From Legionella gresilensis (GTDB lineage Bacteria; Pseudomonadota; Gammaproteobacteria; Legionellales; Legionellaceae), in assembly GCF_900639865.1 (NCBI RefSeq), contig NZ_CAAAHX010000003.1:1-64000 (forward strand): DNA of 64,000 bases, given 5' to 3'. A program made the translations under genes and the position numbers. Below the pieces are notes generated by a model that made no database searches, was not told the origin of the DNA, and was given only the letters and a program-made list of their open reading frames with translations. Of this stretch, positions 54,751 through 63,472 are shown piece by piece; the stretch's first letter is position 1; the number at the start of each line of letters is the position of its first letter.

Positions 54751-57254
54751 GCTATATCAAATACTTCAACCTTTATATTCCCCATTTGTTTTAAGAGTTC
54801 TATCGATGGACCTTCATTAATGCCGTACAATTTAACATCAAAACCTCCCTCTTTCAAAGCCAAGCACTGCCTAGCAATACGAGTATTGCTAGATAACCTT
54901 TGCCTTGCTAAAAAGGCAACCTTAGGAGAATTAATATGTTCAACAAGTTGTCTAATTTTAGTTGCAAAAACTTCAAAATCATTTTGCTCGGACACGTGAT
55001 TTTTCAAAGCTTCAGCTCTAATCTTAAACTCACTACATCTCTCCCCATTACCCTCAATTTTAAATTGTTGAATAATATTTCTTATGCCAGTCGCTATAGT
55101 GTCTGGAGTAATCGTTTTAAGATACTCTCCCGTATTGTATTTAATAATATAATCTTTAACATCTATGATATCACTGCTTATTACAGGTAACCCAACTGCT
55201 ACGAAATCTAAGTAGCGATTTGGCAAAACTAATTTTGTCTGCAAGGTATCTGTCTTAAATAGGACTAAACCTATATCACATGCAGCAAGGGTTTCTAAAT
55301 AATCTCTACCATATATCGGCGCATGAAAATGGACACGATTAACTAAGTTTAGTTTTTTAACATGAGCTAACATTTTTTGCTGAAAAATTTTATTAGTTGC
55401 CTCACCTAAAAACAGCAAGTGCACATTACTAGGCAACCTTTTAAAAGCTGAAATAGTTGGTAAAGCACAAGTTATAACTGATGAAGAACCAGCAAAGACA
55501 ACCACAATATCACTGGAAGATAAATTTAACGTTAAATTAAGCGATTTTCTTTTATTTGATGTATGAATTCTTACATTTTTAACTATTTCGATATCATCAC
55601 GCTGATATCGATTTTCCATAAAAATTTTAAAGCTCGAGTTAAGAGTAAAAATTAATTTACTTTTTTGAATAAATTTTTTTTCCCAATTAATAAACTTTTT
55701 GTTAATAGGTTGAGGAAGATTTCGTAAAGCAAGATTTCCCCTCTCTTTAAGGTCAGGTATTTCTGTTACATCCATAACGAGTTGAGCACTTGGGTTTTTC
55801 TTATATAATTCAATGCCAGCCTTGGAAGCTAAAGTATCGTGTAAGAGAATTATGTCAGGATTATAATCCTTTATTTTTTTAATTTTTCTAGCAAATTTTC
55901 TTGTTATTAAAAGCTGCTTTTTGGCATTGACAAAAGTTTTAGGAATAAATTTTTTATAATATTGAATTATATTTTTGAAATGTTTAAAAAGAAAACTACC
56001 AAAGAAAGAAGAAAAATCTTTTATCAAAAAAGTAAGGCAACTTAAAAAAGATAAGAAAAGAAACTTGTTCTGATTATTCAAACAAATAAAGTTAGTGTTA
56101 GCTAATTCTTCTTTTAATTCCTGTCGAGGCGGCTCTATACAATAGACATCAATGCTAGCGCCTTGCTCTTCTAATGTCTTACAAAAAGTAATTAATCTTT
56201 TATTATTAACAATTCCTATATTACAAATAAATGCTATCTTTTTATATTTTAGATCAACCATTTTATTTATAATCTTTAAATATTTTTCTTGTTCTTTATC
56301 TTTGATTAATAACTCTTTTAATTTTAAAATATTTGTTTTGATTGACTTTTTTTCATACTCAGTTAAAGCAATATAATTTTTTATTGCTTTTGCAATTTGA
56401 AATGAATTTAAATAATCCAGTCCAATTCCAATCGCAGCTGTGCTATTTAATTTATAAAATTCTTTTATATTTGTTGATATCATTGGTATTTCAGTTGTAA
56501 TCATATCTAATAAACGGGAGGGAAGTATGTAGTTGTGATTTTTTATATGAAAAGAAAGTGGAGCCAAACCTAAATGCCCAGAACTTAAGTACTCAAAATA
56601 TTCATTTCCATAATATGGTCCCTTAAAGAAGACCCGTCTTGATAAGTTTTCTTTCTTAACAAGTGCTTGTATTTTTTTCTTATATTCAGGCGTGTTAAAG
56701 CGGCCAATAAAAATTAGCTTAATATAGCCAGGTAATTTTTTAAGAGCATGTATTGAATCTTCAACCCCATAATTAGGCGCAGCTGTTGCCGGAAAAATGA
56801 GGATAAAAGCATCATTGGAAAATTTTAAATCTTCCTGAATTCGATTACGATTACTTTTTTTCTGCCAAATCGAATTAGCATTTTTGATTTCACTTGCATC
56901 GCATCCTAAAAATGATTTAGTAAATTCTGATAATGAGGTACAAGTGGTAATGTAACTATCTACTTTTCCTACTAGACTTTTTATTTTTCGATTTAACAGA
57001 TTCTTAAAGAAAGAATGGAGTTTCGCTGTAGCAGGACGTCCATTTAAATCAGGTAATTCATTGATATCGACTATTAATGGTTTTTGAATTTGGTTTTTAA
57101 ATGAAACTGCTGCATCTAAAGAAAATACATCCATAGCTTGGATAAAATCATATTCTTTTGTAGCCAAATTTTTCTTAACAAAATATTTCATTAAAAAAAA
57201 TCTTTTTACGGGCCCGGGATAAAATTTTGACATTAATTTTGATGAAAAAAACAT
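54747..57254 (-). CDS. glycosyltransferase with two tandem GT modules plus the start of a third
   Basis: 835 residues. Module A (1-335): ELPD at 66-69, a sugar-binding half with ATAAPNYGVEDSI and LPSRLLD at 244-250. Module B (338-775): N-terminal Rossmann start KKIAFICNIGIVNNKRL, EIPD at 498-501, LPNRYLD at 677-683. Residues 776-835 start a third Rossmann domain and stop. Module A lacks about 95 residues at its N-terminus compared with B. GT-B fold (GT4-like) is inferred from the pattern. Very low GC content in the sequence suggests acquisition. Donor and acceptor unknown. Confidence 0.8.
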   Translation of the reverse strand: MFFSSKLMSKFYPGPVKRFFLMKYFVKKNLATKEYDFIQAMDVFSLDAAVSFKNQIQKPLIVDINELPDLNGRPATAKLHSFFKNLLNRKIKSLVGKVDSYITTCTSLSEFTKSFLGCDASEIKNANSIWQKKSNRNRIQEDLKFSNDAFILIFPATAAPNYGVEDSIHALKKLPGYIKLIFIGRFNTPEYKKKIQALVKKENLSRRVFFKGPYYGNEYFEYLSSGHLGLAPLSFHIKNHNYILPSRLLDMITTEIPMISTNIKEFYKLNSTAAIGIGLDYLNSFQIAKAIKNYIALTEYEKKSIKTNILKLKELLIKDKEQEKYLKIINKMVDLKYKKIAFICNIGIVNNKRLITFCKTLEEQGASIDVYCIEPPRQELKEELANTNFICLNNQNKFLFLSFLSCLTFLIKDFSSFFGSFLFKHFKNIIQYYKKFIPKTFVNAKKQLLITRKFARKIKKIKDYNPDIILLHDTLASKAGIELYKKNPSAQLVMDVTEIPDLKERGNLALRNLPQPINKKFINWEKKFIQKSKLIFTLNSSFKIFMENRYQRDDIEIVKNVRIHTSNKRKSLNLTLNLSSSDIVVVFAGSSSVITCALPTISAFKRLPSNVHLLFLGEATNKIFQQKMLAHVKKLNLVNRVHFHAPIYGRDYLETLAACDIGLVLFKTDTLQTKLVLPNRYLDFVAVGLPVISSDIIDVKDYIIKYNTGEYLKTITPDTIATGIRNIIQQFKIEGNGERCSEFKIRAEALKNHVSEQNDFEVFATKIRQLVEHINSPKVAFLARQRLSSNTRIARQCLALKEGGFDVKLYGINEGPSIELLKQMGNIKVEVFDIA

Positions 57255-57288
57255 GAGCAGTCCCTTTACAAATTATTAATTAAATAAC

Positions 57289-58359
57289 CTATTTCATCAT
57301 TAGTTCTTCGTCACATACTACATCTATATCCTGTTCCTCTTTAGCTGATTGACTAGATTGAAATCGAGATCCATTGTTTTCCTGGATGTCTTGCATATTA
57401 ATATAATGTTTTGTAAATATATTCATTACATGCTGAACACCATGTGGCCTGACAGTTCTCAAATCATCATAATAATAAGCACCTTTATTAAAATTTCCTG
57501 TAATAATTTCATATGAAGGAAAATAATCTATATGCTTATTTTCCTTTTCAACTTCATGAGCAGCGACTCTTAATGTAGACTTAGAATAGGTATTTGCTAC
57601 AAGGACATGTTTATTTTCCATAGTTGCTATCAATGGCACAGGCGAAACAGTTAAAATAATTTTAGCTTGAGGATTTACGGCAAGTAACTTTCGATTAAAA
57701 TTTAGTAAGTTTGTTATAACATCATAAATAGATTCATTATAAAATTTATATTTGTATTTATTAAAATTTCCTACTCCACATCCTGGACATACAGGATAAA
57801 CAATATCATTTTCCCTATCAATCCAACTTTCTGTTAGACCTAAAGTGAATATAAAGATATCCAGATTTTCAAACATCTCTTTGACCTTCGATAGATGATA
57901 GATTCGGTCATTTATTAATTCATCTAAAGAAGCAAACCCATTTGGATTAACAAATGGTCTAAGTGGATCATAAAACTGATTTCCCTCTTTCCAATATTTA
58001 TCAAACTGAATGTTACCAAATGCCCTATCAAAAGTTTGCACTAACTGTTTAGAAGTATAAATATTTCCGTATCTACAACTAAAAACACCATAATTATATT
58101 GCTGAGCTATCTCATCTGAGATAATTCTAGGTGCTGATTCAGGAACATAATAATTAAAACCTAGCAACTTTATATGTCTAGATAAATGCTGAGCAAAACA
58201 GCTCCCTGCAGTAGCAACCTTAGTTTTTTTATGAAATTTAAATTTAGGCTTTATAACGGGGTCAACCTGATTCGCTTTAGGTCCTGCTATACTGTTTTTC
58301 CAGTAAGAATGGTTGGGGCGAGTTTTATATGGACAACTTAAATGCTTAGATCCACTCAC
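57289..58359 (-). CDS. GSCFA-domain protein
   Basis: 356 residues with the family motif AGSCFAQHLSRHI (GSCFA at 52-56) and FTLGLTESWIDRE near 170. The GSCFA family belongs to the SGNH hydrolase-like superfamily; activities assigned include acyl esterase or transferase on glycans, but not firmly. The tail is acidic. One base separates it from the next SGNH-like gene. Confidence 0.88.
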   Translation of the reverse strand: MSGSKHLSCPYKTRPNHSYWKNSIAGPKANQVDPVIKPKFKFHKKTKVATAGSCFAQHLSRHIKLLGFNYYVPESAPRIISDEIAQQYNYGVFSCRYGNIYTSKQLVQTFDRAFGNIQFDKYWKEGNQFYDPLRPFVNPNGFASLDELINDRIYHLSKVKEMFENLDIFIFTLGLTESWIDRENDIVYPVCPGCGVGNFNKYKYKFYNESIYDVITNLLNFNRKLLAVNPQAKIILTVSPVPLIATMENKHVLVANTYSKSTLRVAAHEVEKENKHIDYFPSYEIITGNFNKGAYYYDDLRTVRPHGVQHVMNIFTKHYINMQDIQENNGSRFQSSQSAKEEQDIDVVCDEELMMK

Positions 58360-58360
58360 T

Positions 58361-59161
58361 CTATACTCCTTGAGCTATATATTTAGCAAAATCTAATGCA
58401 TAATGGACATTTGCATGAACACCATCATAGTTATATTTTGGTCTTAAAAATCCCTGCTTATCCATCACACCCTTAGGATTGGATATGTACTGATAATTTA
58501 ATTCTTTAGCTTTTTCTTCGATGATTTGCTCAGAAAGATTGTAAAGAAATTGTCTTAGATAATCTGATGCAAAGCAAAATTTTGGCTCAAGCCCCTTTTC
58601 TTTAGCTAATGGCTCTAAAAAGCTAACTTTTTCAAATAAATAATTATAATCTCTATGTAATGGGGGCGAAGCTAAAAGAGTTATGTCATTAAATCCTTGT
58701 TCTTTCAATAAATCTAGACCTTTAAAAAAGCTAATCTGCCATTTTCTTAATTCATCTTTCAACATATCTTTTAAAAGAGGAACAGTTTGATAATCTTGTT
58801 TTTTTTCCCTAACAATAAAGTATTCAAAATATCGCCTACGAATAGAATTACCATTAACCAACAATCTGTGAGGTAAACCTGTACCTAATAAAATACATAG
58901 TTTTACCTGATCGTATTTCAGTATCGTTTTGTCAAATGTAGCTTTTGGATAAAGACCATCTTTTGATAGCGCAATTGTTAGAACGGGATTTATAATAAGC
59001 TGGTTCTTACTATTTTGAAATACGAATTCATCAACAATCTTGCCAGCTGCTATGGGTCTTATGTGAAAAGTCACTCCTTTAATGCTCTTCTCAATCAGTT
59101 CTTTTCCTCGAAGGAAAGTATTGGCATGACTATCCCCAAAAATGTAAACTGCCTTAGACAT
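58361..59161 (-). CDS. SGNH-like hydrolase or acyltransferase
   Basis: 266 residues starting MSKAVYIFGDSHANTF: the GDS block at 9-11 supplies the Ser nucleophile and DGVH at 246-249 supplies the Asp-x-x-His pair. So the SGNH triad is complete in outline. No signal peptide, hence probably cytoplasmic and acting on a nucleotide- or lipid-linked sugar. Paired with the GSCFA gene. Confidence 0.8.
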   Translation of the reverse strand: MSKAVYIFGDSHANTFLRGKELIEKSIKGVTFHIRPIAAGKIVDEFVFQNSKNQLIINPVLTIALSKDGLYPKATFDKTILKYDQVKLCILLGTGLPHRLLVNGNSIRRRYFEYFIVREKKQDYQTVPLLKDMLKDELRKWQISFFKGLDLLKEQGFNDITLLASPPLHRDYNYLFEKVSFLEPLAKEKGLEPKFCFASDYLRQFLYNLSEQIIEEKAKELNYQYISNPKGVMDKQGFLRPKYNYDGVHANVHYALDFAKYIAQGV

Positions 59162-59192
59162 CTTAATCCTCGCTACATTGAAATGAATAAAT

Positions 59193-60206
59193 TTAAGCTA
59201 AAACACATTTTTGATCTGATAAAAATGTCTTCTTATACTTAATAAACCATTCTATTGTTGCTCTAATTCCTTGAGGTAAATCAAAAAAAGGTTTCCATCC
59301 AAGAACGTTATAAGCTTTTTTTACATCTGCATAGGAACAAACAATATCTGATAACCTGGGTTTAGTTAATTGCATATCTACTGTAAATCCAAACTCCTCC
59401 AGAATAGGGAGCATAATTTTCATTAAATCATTAACAGATACCCCTTTTCCTGTTGCAATTTGAAAGATATCTCCACTTAATTTTTCCTTTTGAGAAGCAA
59501 TTAATATTGCTCTTGCAAGATCAGGAGCATAAAGATAATCACGTACTGCTGAACCATCTCCATGAATTTCTATTTTCCTACCATTAATTACTTGATTAAT
59601 ACTGTTGGCAACCAAACTAATTTTATGTTGTGAAAAAGGGCCATACAAATTACCAAATCTCAAAATAACCGTCTCTAGTCCATAGCAGTTTGCATAAGCG
59701 CGACAATACCCTTCACAAGCTAATTTACTTGCGCCGTATGGCGAAATGGGGTTAGGAAGCTTTTCTTCATGAATAGGTGGACTTGTATCTCCCAAAGGAG
59801 CACCAGAAGATGCATAAATTATCCGCTTTACATTATTTTTCCTCGCAGCTTCAAGAATATTGAGTGTACCTATAATATTAGAAGTACAATCGTTAAGCGG
59901 ATCTTTTAATGCTGGAACTACACCCGTTGAACCAGCTAAATGAATAATAACATCTGCTTCCTCTGTAGCTAGTTGTATTTCACGAGTGTCTCGAACATCT
60001 ATGGGAGTAAATATAATTTTATCTCCTGAATGTCTCCAGCTGCCGCCCGTCTCAATATAATCACCCACTAACAAAAGATTTTCTCTTGAGCAAACTGACT
60101 CATTATCAATGATCTTTATACTGCCAGGATGGACTCCATTTTTAAACAACTCTTGAATTAAATTTAGCCCAACAAACCCACATCCACCTGTGATAATATA
60201 TTTCAT
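59193..60206 (-). CDS. NAD-dependent sugar epimerase/dehydratase
   Basis: 337-residue extended SDR: GGCGFVGLNL at the N-terminus, SSGAPLGDTS near 132, YGASK near 150 and RFGNLYGPF near 187. Related to UDP-glucose 4-epimerases and related enzymes; the precise nucleotide sugar cannot be read from sequence. Confidence 0.9.
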   Translation of the reverse strand: MKYIITGGCGFVGLNLIQELFKNGVHPGSIKIIDNESVCSRENLLLVGDYIETGGSWRHSGDKIIFTPIDVRDTREIQLATEEADVIIHLAGSTGVVPALKDPLNDCTSNIIGTLNILEAARKNNVKRIIYASSGAPLGDTSPPIHEEKLPNPISPYGASKLACEGYCRAYANCYGLETVILRFGNLYGPFSQHKISLVANSINQVINGRKIEIHGDGSAVRDYLYAPDLARAILIASQKEKLSGDIFQIATGKGVSVNDLMKIMLPILEEFGFTVDMQLTKPRLSDIVCSYADVKKAYNVLGWKPFFDLPQGIRATIEWFIKYKKTFLSDQKCVLA

Positions 60207-60222
60207 AAAGATTCCAATTTAA

Positions 60223-61215
60223 TTAGTCAGTCCAATCAATTAAAATTTGTATATAATCTTCCTGTCTTTGAGCTATCATTTGATATGCCTCAGCGATATT
60301 ATGGGCCTTAAATTGATGAGTAATGAGGCTATCGATAATGACTTTATTCGTGAGAACTAGATTACAGGCTAGCTGCATAGTCTTAGATCTATCCCATCGG
60401 TTAAATTCTAAATTATAAATAGAATGACCTACTCCTCTGACACCTTTCAGGGTTAATTCTTTTGCAAATAGGAGTTCTCCATCAACTTCTAGTGGTTTGT
60501 TATAAAAACCTGCAGCAATGACTTCACCTTGAGAGTGAATTAGACGAATTGCTGCATTAATTCCTAAATTTAAACCTGTAGTATCGAAAGCGCAATAGAT
60601 ATTTTCTTTACATTTATCAATCTCTTTATAATCAATGCTTTCTTGCGCACCTAACTTTAGGGCTAAATCCTTTTTCTCATGAGAGCGAGATACTGTAGTG
60701 ACTCTGCAACTCATTGCATTAGTCAAAACTTGTGTTAAAACGAATCCTAAAATACCCATTCCTATTACAGCACATTGATCACCTATCATTAAATTTGAGC
60801 GATGAATAGCATGAAGAGCGGTGCCTGTTAAAGAAATAGCAAGAGCATTTGTTAAATTAAAATCAGAAGGAATTTTAAAAAATATATCATTTTCACCTAA
60901 GAGAGCATGAGTAGCATGAGGTTTCATAGCAAATACTTTGTCTCCTAAACTAAAGTCATTTACCTCTGTACCAACCGCTATCACCTCACCAATTAATTCA
61001 TACCCAGGATAGTAAGGGTAATTTTTTCTTCCACTTTGCAAAGCGGAAGCTTCTCCCTTATACCACATCCCCTCCGTACCGGCACTTATTCCACTAATCA
61101 GGGTTTTTAATAAAATCTCATTTGCGCCAACTACCTTTACTGGTTTAGAGATAAAATCTACGGCATAACTTTTGCTAAAACATACCTGCTGGTTCTGATG
61201 CATTGATAAATCCAT
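60223..61215 (-). CDS. zinc-independent medium-chain dehydrogenase
   Basis: 330 residues with the MDR fold: GYELIGEVIAVGTEV near 72 and IGMGILGFVLTQVL near 151. The first catalytic zinc ligand segment reads ISGISAGTEG instead of G-x-C-G-T-D, so no catalytic zinc is expected; this resembles the BchC-like branch. Overlaps the preceding oxidoreductase gene (by 41 bp if starting at 61215; an ATG at 61203 is an alternative). Confidence 0.85.
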   Translation of the reverse strand: MDLSMHQNQQVCFSKSYAVDFISKPVKVVGANEILLKTLISGISAGTEGMWYKGEASALQSGRKNYPYYPGYELIGEVIAVGTEVNDFSLGDKVFAMKPHATHALLGENDIFFKIPSDFNLTNALAISLTGTALHAIHRSNLMIGDQCAVIGMGILGFVLTQVLTNAMSCRVTTVSRSHEKKDLALKLGAQESIDYKEIDKCKENIYCAFDTTGLNLGINAAIRLIHSQGEVIAAGFYNKPLEVDGELLFAKELTLKGVRGVGHSIYNLEFNRWDRSKTMQLACNLVLTNKVIIDSLITHQFKAHNIAEAYQMIAQRQEDYIQILIDWTD

Positions 61216-62248
61216 TATTACTTACCTTTTCTTGAGGATAATTTTGCTTTGGAATTACTTTTAAGATTTCATCCCTTAGATAATTATGGATTTTTGAAAC
61301 CTTACAGCTTTCTACCAAAGAAAAATTATTACTCATAAAACCTTCATTTATTATTAAATTAATAAAGTGATGCATCTGCGCTTCATAAAGATCATCATCC
61401 CGACAAATTAGCTTTGTTTTACCTTGATTATATGACCCTGCAGATTTAATAAGGTTTAACTCATGAGGATAATTAGGCTGAATAGATGCTTTTAAACTAC
61501 CATTACTTCCCTGTAGCTCAACACTTTGATTAAAGTCTGATGACAAAAAGTCTGCCATTAAAAGGATATGTTGACCCTGCTTAGTACGTAATTTGGCTAA
61601 AACAAAATCTTCTGTATCAGAAAGTAAAGCTTGATTTTCTATCATACGAACAGGTAAACATATCTCTGCATCTAGCAATTGAATCTCATTAATATCATCG
61701 AAATACCATAAAGCTAAATCAATCATATGCACAGCCATTTCATTTAAGGCCCCACCATTTGTACTACGTAAATGTTTCCAATGGGCATGATTTCCCTTAC
61801 TTCCAATTCGAAACAGCGCTGAATGCACTTCTCCTATAATATTATTTTTAACAATTTCTCTTACCTCTTGCAAAATAGGAGAAAAACGATAAATATAACC
61901 GACCATTCCTACTACTCTATGCTGAATAGCAAGATCTCTTATCATTTCATCATCAGCAAGAGAAATTGTTAATGGTTTTTCACAAAAGAAATGCTTCTTA
62001 GAAAATATAGCTTTTATTGCTAAATCTTTATGAAACTCTACTGGAGTACAAATATCTACTGCCTTTACAGTATTATCAGTAAAGATATCATTGAGATTAT
62101 CAGTATACTGACAGTTAAATTTAGCAGCTAGTTCCTGAGATCGTTCAATAATGGGATCGTATAAAACGAATTCATCAATTTGATTTTGTATAAATCCATT
62201 TAAATGTTTCAGTGCTTGTTTACCACATCCAATTATAGCGATTTTCAT
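61175..62248 (-). CDS. Gfo/Idh/MocA-family oxidoreductase
   Basis: 357 residues: IAIIGCGKQALKHLNGF Rossmann start, FCEKPLTIS (EKP at about 90-92) and GGALNEMAVHMIDLALW with the conserved His/Asp pair. Likely oxidises or reduces a keto sugar nucleotide in this cluster, paired with the MDR enzyme that overlaps it. Confidence 0.9.
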   Translation of the reverse strand: MKIAIIGCGKQALKHLNGFIQNQIDEFVLYDPIIERSQELAAKFNCQYTDNLNDIFTDNTVKAVDICTPVEFHKDLAIKAIFSKKHFFCEKPLTISLADDEMIRDLAIQHRVVGMVGYIYRFSPILQEVREIVKNNIIGEVHSALFRIGSKGNHAHWKHLRSTNGGALNEMAVHMIDLALWYFDDINEIQLLDAEICLPVRMIENQALLSDTEDFVLAKLRTKQGQHILLMADFLSSDFNQSVELQGSNGSLKASIQPNYPHELNLIKSAGSYNQGKTKLICRDDDLYEAQMHHFINLIINEGFMSNNFSLVESCKVSKIHNYLRDEILKVIPKQNYPQEKVSNNGFINASEPAGMF

Positions 62249-62266
62249 TTTTATCCTATTTAAACA

Positions 62267-63454
62267 CTACCACTTAATACCTTTAAAAATAATGTCTTTG
62301 CGAATATTGTTTTTATAGCGGTTTACAACTTCAAAAATACTTTGCATAGAATCTTCAGTAAGATAATGAGGTTTTACACCGATATTTTGTAATCCTTGAT
62401 AAGCAGGATTGTAATAATGCTCTTCTTTTTCTTTACGTGGATTTTCTATATTTTTAATTTGAACGTTAAAACCAAGGTTATCTCCGACTTTCTTAGTTAA
62501 CTCAGCCAACTCATTTGCTGTAAACGTTTCCATAATTTGATTAAATATACGTAACTCACCTGTTTGTACAGGCGTTTTTTCAGACGCATGGACACATTGT
62601 AGTGTGTCATTAATATTTAAATAACCGCGTGTTTGGCCACCTTTGCCATAAACAGTTAACGGGTAACCTACGACAGCTTGGGTAATAAAACGATTAATAA
62701 TCGTGCCAAAAATTTCGTCATAATTAAAAATGGTTTTCAAACGCTCGTCTATTTGTGATTCTGGTGTATCTATGCCATAGACAGGACCTTGCATTAAATC
62801 AGTACATTTAAGATCCCACATACGTACAGCAAACCAAATCAAGTCTGTATCCATAACCTTCGTAGTATGATAAATCGAGCTTGCTTGGCGTGGAAATAAA
62901 AACTTATCTTTACGTCCTTTATGCTCTATTTCAAGCCAACCTTCTTCAATATCAATATTAGGCGTACCATACTCGCCCATGGTACCTAGTTTTATTAAAT
63001 GGGTATCTGGCGAAAAATCTCTTAGAGCAAACAAAATATTATTAGTCACTAATAGATTATTCTGAATAGTATTATTTGCGTATTTATAGTTAATTAAAGA
63101 GTATGGCGCTGACGGTTGTTCGGCATAATGAACTACTGTATCAGGAATTCCTGTAAATTGCTGATTTGTAGCCCATTGATAAGTCACATGGCCATTAAAT
63201 AAATTACGCATTATTTCAGGGTCAGCAAGATCGCCAATGACAACTTTTATTTCTTTGCCTGTTAATTCATGCCAAATTTTTGCGCGCTCGATAAGAGATG
63301 GAACTGAATAAAGCATACCTACATCAAGCTCAACACAAGCGTTACGTCTTAAGTAATTATCGACAACTGTTACCTCGTAACCACGATTTGAAAAATACAT
63401 ACAAGTAGGCCAACCTAGATAACCATCTCCACCTAAAATTAAAACATGAGGCAC
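62267..63454 (-). CDS. UDP-sulfoquinovose synthase-like epimerase
   Basis: 395-residue extended SDR resembling SQD1/SqdB. GGDGYLGWPT starts the protein; VVHYAEQPSAPYS, KLGTMGEYGTPN and the catalytic YHTTK segment follow, and QGPVYGIDTPE near 217 is shared with that family. SQD1 adds sulfite to UDP-glucose to make UDP-sulfoquinovose, used for sulfolipid in phototrophs and for glycans in some other organisms. Related enzymes with other activity exist, so the product is a hypothesis. Confidence 0.82.
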   Translation of the reverse strand: MPHVLILGGDGYLGWPTCMYFSNRGYEVTVVDNYLRRNACVELDVGMLYSVPSLIERAKIWHELTGKEIKVVIGDLADPEIMRNLFNGHVTYQWATNQQFTGIPDTVVHYAEQPSAPYSLINYKYANNTIQNNLLVTNNILFALRDFSPDTHLIKLGTMGEYGTPNIDIEEGWLEIEHKGRKDKFLFPRQASSIYHTTKVMDTDLIWFAVRMWDLKCTDLMQGPVYGIDTPESQIDERLKTIFNYDEIFGTIINRFITQAVVGYPLTVYGKGGQTRGYLNINDTLQCVHASEKTPVQTGELRIFNQIMETFTANELAELTKKVGDNLGFNVQIKNIENPRKEKEEHYYNPAYQGLQNIGVKPHYLTEDSMQSIFEVVNRYKNNIRKDIIFKGIKW

Positions 63455-63472
63455 TTTACTTCTCCTTAAGAC

